Shown here: positions 5,251 to 7,401 of the stretch, one piece after another
Position numbering within the stretch: the stretch's first letter is position 1
Layout of the letters: each line of letters begins with the position of its first letter
DNA from: Methylophilaceae bacterium
GTDB lineage: Bacteria > Pseudomonadota > Gammaproteobacteria > Burkholderiales > Methylophilaceae
Direction: 5' to 3'
Length of the DNA: 7,401 nt
Assembly: GCA_010031285.1 (NCBI GenBank)
Contig: RHAY01000034.1
Coordinates: 1-7,401 of the forward strand
Program-made: the position numbers and the translations under genes
The notes under the pieces: generated by a model
Databases searched by the model: none
The model's input: only the letters and a program-made list of their open reading frames with translations
What the model was told of the DNA's origin: nothing

Positions 5251-7401
5251 ATGCACTCTGAGCAAAAGTCTATCTATCTCTGTCGCAATTCAAAAGAAGC
5301 TTTTAAATTTAGCCAACGCTTTGATTCAAAAGAAAAGGTATTGGCTTTAAATGATTTCATCAATAGCCTTTATAAAAAAACCAAAAATATCAGCATGCCA
5401 AATAGAATTCTTAATGGCATTGAAGAAAAATTATTATGGGAAAACAGTATTAAACAATATAAAAAATCTTTTTTTGATTTATCTAATATTGAAAACCTAA
5501 GTGAAATTGCAATTCAAGCCAATCGTCTTATTGATCAATTCAATATTAGCGAAAATACTTTAAAAAGCGAAGAACGCAATGAAGAGCACGCATTTTTTAA
5601 CGCTTGGCGTCTGATTTTTAAAAAATACTGTAGCGATAAAAATGTGATGACTTTTAATAATCTTTTAAAGATTACTGAAGCACATATTAGAAACGGTGAT
5701 ATTTCAATTGAACACTCTCTTCGTTTTGTAAATTTTGAATTTTTAACGCCTATTGAAGATTCATTTATTGAAGCATGTAAAACTCAAGTGGATATAGAGT
5801 TTTTTAAAGCTTCGCAAATAACACCTTATATTGAATCTCGTGTTTTCCTTAATGAAGAACATGAATGCTTGCAGGTTATCGAATGGTGTAAAACACAAAT
5901 AGAGAATAACAAAAAGGTATTGATTGTGACGCCACAGCTCGATCAAATTATCGATCGCCTCACAAGCATGCTTGACAAAACATTTCATCCCGAGACATTT
6001 ACGCCGAGCCTATCTCAAGAAAAAAGGATTTATCGGTTTTCCCTAAATACTCCCTTATTTCATTTATCTACAATTTATTTAAACTTAAAGTTAATAGCGT
6101 TAGCCGCGAGAGGTGCCGCTAAAATCAATGAACTTAAAAATATCTTAAGCCATAGTGGTTGGTCGGATAGTAAAGAGTTATGTAGACGCTATAGACTCAT
6201 TAACCAGCTGGAGAGAAAACGAAGAGGCAATATCTCAATTAAAGATCTCATTGAAATATCTGACTTAATGGAGGGCTTAAATGATGAAATACCATACCTA
6301 AAGTCACATTTGAATCAAATATATGCCTCACATCATGAATGGAGAATCAAAAAAAGTCCTTCAGGATGGATTAAAGCATTTGATATGTATTTAGAAAATA
6401 TTCAATCTAATCTTTTAATGCCGAAAGATGTTTTTGAGGAAAGTATTTATGAGGCATGGAACAAAACTAACGAAACAATAGCTTCACTAGACAATCTGAT
6501 AGGTGAAATTTCCATTCAGGAGATGCTAGATATACTTCAGTATTATCTTAAAAAAACCACTCATCATTACCAGCATCAGGGCGATTTTAAAATTGATATT
6601 TTAGGCTTCCATGAATCAGTTTATGAAAATTATGATGCTACTTGGATTATGAATTTAAATGAACATCACTGGCCGATACCTCACCAATACAATCCATTTA
6701 TACCCATTAAAATTCAGCATGATAGACATATCAGCACTCACGAAAAACGTCATTTTAATGCTTCGAAAATTTTAGATAAATTCATTCATACATCACCTTT
6801 TGTAACGCTCTCATATGCTAAAAAAATGGGCGAAGAAGAGATATTTCCATCACCAACTATGCATAGCTTTGTATCCTCTAAATTACTTGAAGATACAAAT
6901 TTTATATACAAAAAAAATAAATTAAATCATGATGTTATAGAATATATTGAAGATAATACTTCAAATAAGATTGAAGTACAAAAGACAGTTAAATCAGGTA
7001 TAAAATTACTTGAAGCACAATCCATCTGCCCTGCTTGGGCATTTTATGAATTTAGACTTGGTGCTAAGCAAATAGAAGACGAAGATGAAGAAAATTTAAC
7101 TACTAGATTGCGCGGAAATCTCTTCCATAAAACTCTAGAAGAATTTTGGAAAGAATATAAATCATCATCTCTATTAAGCGCTCTAGAAGAAAAAGAGCTA
7201 TCAAAAAAAATACAAGAAATTGTGCATAAAAATATAACTATTGAAAAGAAAAACTACCCCAAGATCTTGTCTGTATTTTTTAACATCGAGGAAATGCGCT
7301 TAATAAGCTACCTTGAAAAATGGATTCACAATGAATTAAAAAGAGGTGATTTTAAAGTCAAAGAGACAGAAAAAAATATATCTATTCAGTTGGGATGTCT
7401 T
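5251..7401 (+). CDS. AddB-like 'probable DNA repair protein' with C-terminal PD-(D/E)XK nuclease domain, 3' truncated by window end
   Basis: The frame is open without a stop for 717 codons and runs off the window end. The protein resembles the betaproteobacterial 'probable DNA repair protein' family (TIGR03623-like), typically about 850-900 residues, so the last 150 or so are missing here. The N-terminal and middle parts resemble an inactivated superfamily-1 helicase: a VLIVTPQLDQII strand (about 224-235) and, at 465-485, a WIMNLNEHHWP...NPFIP segment equivalent to the GLND..WP region of RecB/AddB proteins. I see no Walker A GKT/GKS. The nuclease domain begins with SGIKLLEAQSICPAWAF (Cys593) and RGNLFHKTLEEFW (His626), matching the Cys and His positions of RecB/AddB/Cas4-type nucleases; the catalytic D and ExK residues lie beyond the window. 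The likely role is processing DNA ends with an AddA/RecB-like partner encoded downstream (inference). The ATG at 5251 is the first possible ATG (in-frame stop at 5233) and lacks a good Shine-Dalgarno. Confidence 0.85.
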   Translation, partial: MHSEQKSIYLCRNSKEAFKFSQRFDSKEKVLALNDFINSLYKKTKNISMPNRILNGIEEKLLWENSIKQYKKSFFDLSNIENLSEIAIQANRLIDQFNISENTLKSEERNEEHAFFNAWRLIFKKYCSDKNVMTFNNLLKITEAHIRNGDISIEHSLRFVNFEFLTPIEDSFIEACKTQVDIEFFKASQITPYIESRVFLNEEHECLQVIEWCKTQIENNKKVLIVTPQLDQIIDRLTSMLDKTFHPETFTPSLSQEKRIYRFSLNTPLFHLSTIYLNLKLIALAARGAAKINELKNILSHSGWSDSKELCRRYRLINQLERKRRGNISIKDLIEISDLMEGLNDEIPYLKSHLNQIYASHHEWRIKKSPSGWIKAFDMYLENIQSNLLMPKDVFEESIYEAWNKTNETIASLDNLIGEISIQEMLDILQYYLKKTTHHYQHQGDFKIDILGFHESVYENYDATWIMNLNEHHWPIPHQYNPFIPIKIQHDRHISTHEKRHFNASKILDKFIHTSPFVTLSYAKKMGEEEIFPSPTMHSFVSSKLLEDTNFIYKKNKLNHDVIEYIEDNTSNKIEVQKTVKSGIKLLEAQSICPAWAFYEFRLGAKQIEDEDEENLTTRLRGNLFHKTLEEFWKEYKSSSLLSALEEKELSKKIQEIVHKNITIEKKNYPKILSVFFNIEEMRLISYLEKWIHNELKRGDFKVKETEKNISIQLGCL

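Noticed and set aside
5761..5988. 75-codon reverse-strand frame with membrane-like translation
   Set aside because: Antisense to the continuous 717-codon nuclease frame; the apparent hydrophobicity is a by-product of AT-rich codons.
6910..6917. Eight-base A tract (and another at 7203-7210) as possible phase-variation or frameshift sites in the nuclease gene
   Set aside because: The frame is intact through both, such runs are expected in DNA this AT-rich, and no alternative frame continues with a recognisable protein.
1..7401. Mobile elements, CRISPR arrays, tRNA/rRNA genes, riboswitches, toxin-antitoxin or defence genes
   Set aside because: I looked for terminal inverted repeats, regularly spaced repeats, tRNA-like folds and known motifs and saw none; the coding density leaves no room for a substantial hidden element.

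Overview
This window carries core (housekeeping) bacterial genes packed with almost no spacing. DNA is strongly AT-rich (by eye about one third G+C), with many A/T homopolymers and intergenic gaps of 2 to 55 bp. The gene content points to a betaproteobacterium: an arginine-type EF-P beside its rhamnosyltransferase EarP, a GreB, a yhdP-nit-tldD cluster, and a 'probable DNA repair protein' of the AddB-like type common in betaproteobacteria. The low G+C and tight packing resemble streamlined aquatic methylotrophs (Methylophilaceae, OM43 / Methylopumilus-like). That taxonomic placement is inference.

Layout. Bases 1-3013 (+ strand) hold the C-terminal end of yhdP (its 5' part lies outside the window), then a Nit-type carbon-nitrogen hydrolase 2 bp downstream, then tldD 8 bp further on: a cell-envelope and peptide/metabolite housekeeping operon. 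Bases 3016-5207 (- strand) hold, in transcription order, greB, earP (overlapping greB by 8 bp) and efp (55 bp downstream, with its own likely promoter and a good Shine-Dalgarno). The tldD and efp stop codons face each other with 2 bp between them. From 5251 to the window end (+ strand), diverging from greB across a 43-bp spacer, runs an open frame of 717 codons without a stop: a large AddB-like protein with a degenerate helicase fold and the beginning of a C-terminal PD-(D/E)XK nuclease domain. The gene is cut by the window edge.

How they work together. The minus-strand operon combines rescue of backtracked RNA polymerase (GreB) with relief of polyproline ribosome stalling (EF-P, activated by EarP on Arg32). 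EarP itself contains a PPPP tract, so its own synthesis may depend on the factor it activates. The + strand nuclease probably works with an AddA/RecB-like helicase-nuclease encoded just past the window, in double-strand-break processing.

I see no mobile element, CRISPR array, tRNA/rRNA, prophage or defence island, and no stretch over 300 bp without a gene. I do not find a clearly new biological system; the items most worth a second look are the greB-earP-efp coupling, the PPPP in EarP, and the overlapping, possibly leaderless divergent promoters.
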